Origin: an uncultured Eggerthella sp. | GTDB lineage: Bacteria > Actinomycetota > Coriobacteriia > Coriobacteriales > Eggerthellaceae | NCBI GenBank assembly: GCA_959607715.1 | Contig: CAUHNN010000024.1 | Location: forward strand, 1 to 5,428 | Length of the DNA: 5,428 nt | Direction: 5' to 3' | Shown: positions 5,375-5,428 of the stretch, piece after piece | Numbering within the stretch: the first letter of the stretch is position 1 | How the letters are laid out: every line of letters starts with the position of its first letter | Position numbers and translations under genes: made by a program | The notes under the pieces: model-generated | The model's database searches: none | What the model was told of the DNA's origin: nothing | Seen by the model: only the letters and a program-made list of their open reading frames with translations

Positions 5375-5428
5375 TGAACTGCCTCCCATTTCTTGGACAC
5401 GGAAATAGAAGTCCGAGGAATGGGAGGC
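5375..5428. mobile_element. Terminal end of an IS3-family insertion sequence (partial)
   Basis: From 5375 the sequence begins TGAACTGCCTCCCATTTCTT and continues GGACAC, the characteristic terminal inverted repeat of many IS3-family elements (TG, then CTGCC, a C-run and TTGGACA). The 18-base segment at 5381-5398 is repeated inverted at 5411-5428 with two mismatches, both G-U in RNA. This fits an IS3-type end whose interior repeats into the leader of the transposase gene; the GGGAGG at the window edge could be the orfA ribosome-binding site. No transposase codons are visible, so the family call rests on the end sequence only. Orientation is not certain, though plus is likely. The 28 bases between the hydrolase stop and the element hold nothing recognisable. 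Confidence 0.68.
5381..5428. repeat. 18-bp near-perfect inverted repeat at the IS end
   Basis: GCCTCCCATTTCTTGGAC (5381-5398) and GTCCGAGGAATGGGAGGC (5411-5428) are reverse complements at 16 of 18 positions, around a 12-base loop. The two mismatches become G-U pairs in one strand's RNA. The repeat runs to the last base of the window, so it may be longer. It could block transcription or translation entering the element from outside, a known device in IS elements; here that role is inferred. Confidence 0.75.

Overview
The window looks like chromosomal DNA from a GC-rich actinobacterium, most likely a Coriobacteriia/Eggerthellaceae-type gut organism. This rests on three things: the rpsA, coaE, uvrB gene order, which is typical of Actinobacteria; a short four-domain ribosomal protein S1; and an Mbeg1-like (DUF2974) hydrolase. 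No ribosomal RNA or species marker is present, so the assignment is an inference.

Layout. From 1 to 3847 every gene is on the minus strand, so transcription runs from high to low coordinates: rpsA (2690-3847), a strong intrinsic terminator (2632-2664), an MFS transporter (1163-2440), coaE (459-1073) and the start of uvrB (1-437, cut by the window edge). A 344-base divergent intergenic region (3848-4191) separates rpsA from a plus-strand alpha/beta-hydrolase-like gene (4192-5346). The last 54 bases (5375-5428) look like the terminal inverted repeat of an IS3-family insertion sequence, starting 28 bases after that gene's stop codon.

Function. Most of the window is housekeeping: translation (S1), the last step of coenzyme A synthesis (CoaE) and nucleotide excision repair (UvrB). 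The accessory parts are the MFS carrier lying inside an otherwise conserved rpsA-coaE-uvrB cluster, the uncharacterised serine-hydrolase-like protein and the IS end. The rpsA terminator probably makes MFS-coaE-uvrB a separate transcription unit. coaE and uvrB are only 21 bases apart.

Most interesting signal. The rpsA leader (about 145 bases from a candidate extended -10 to a TTG start) contains an 11-bp bulged stem-loop, a 33-codon upstream ORF whose stop overlaps the rpsA start (TTGA), a U6 tract, and a hairpin that can cover the Shine-Dalgarno sequence. Together these resemble a translational autoregulation device for S1, but this is inferred from sequence alone. I see no phage genes, CRISPR array, toxin-antitoxin pair, tRNA or rRNA, and no clearly novel multi-gene system.
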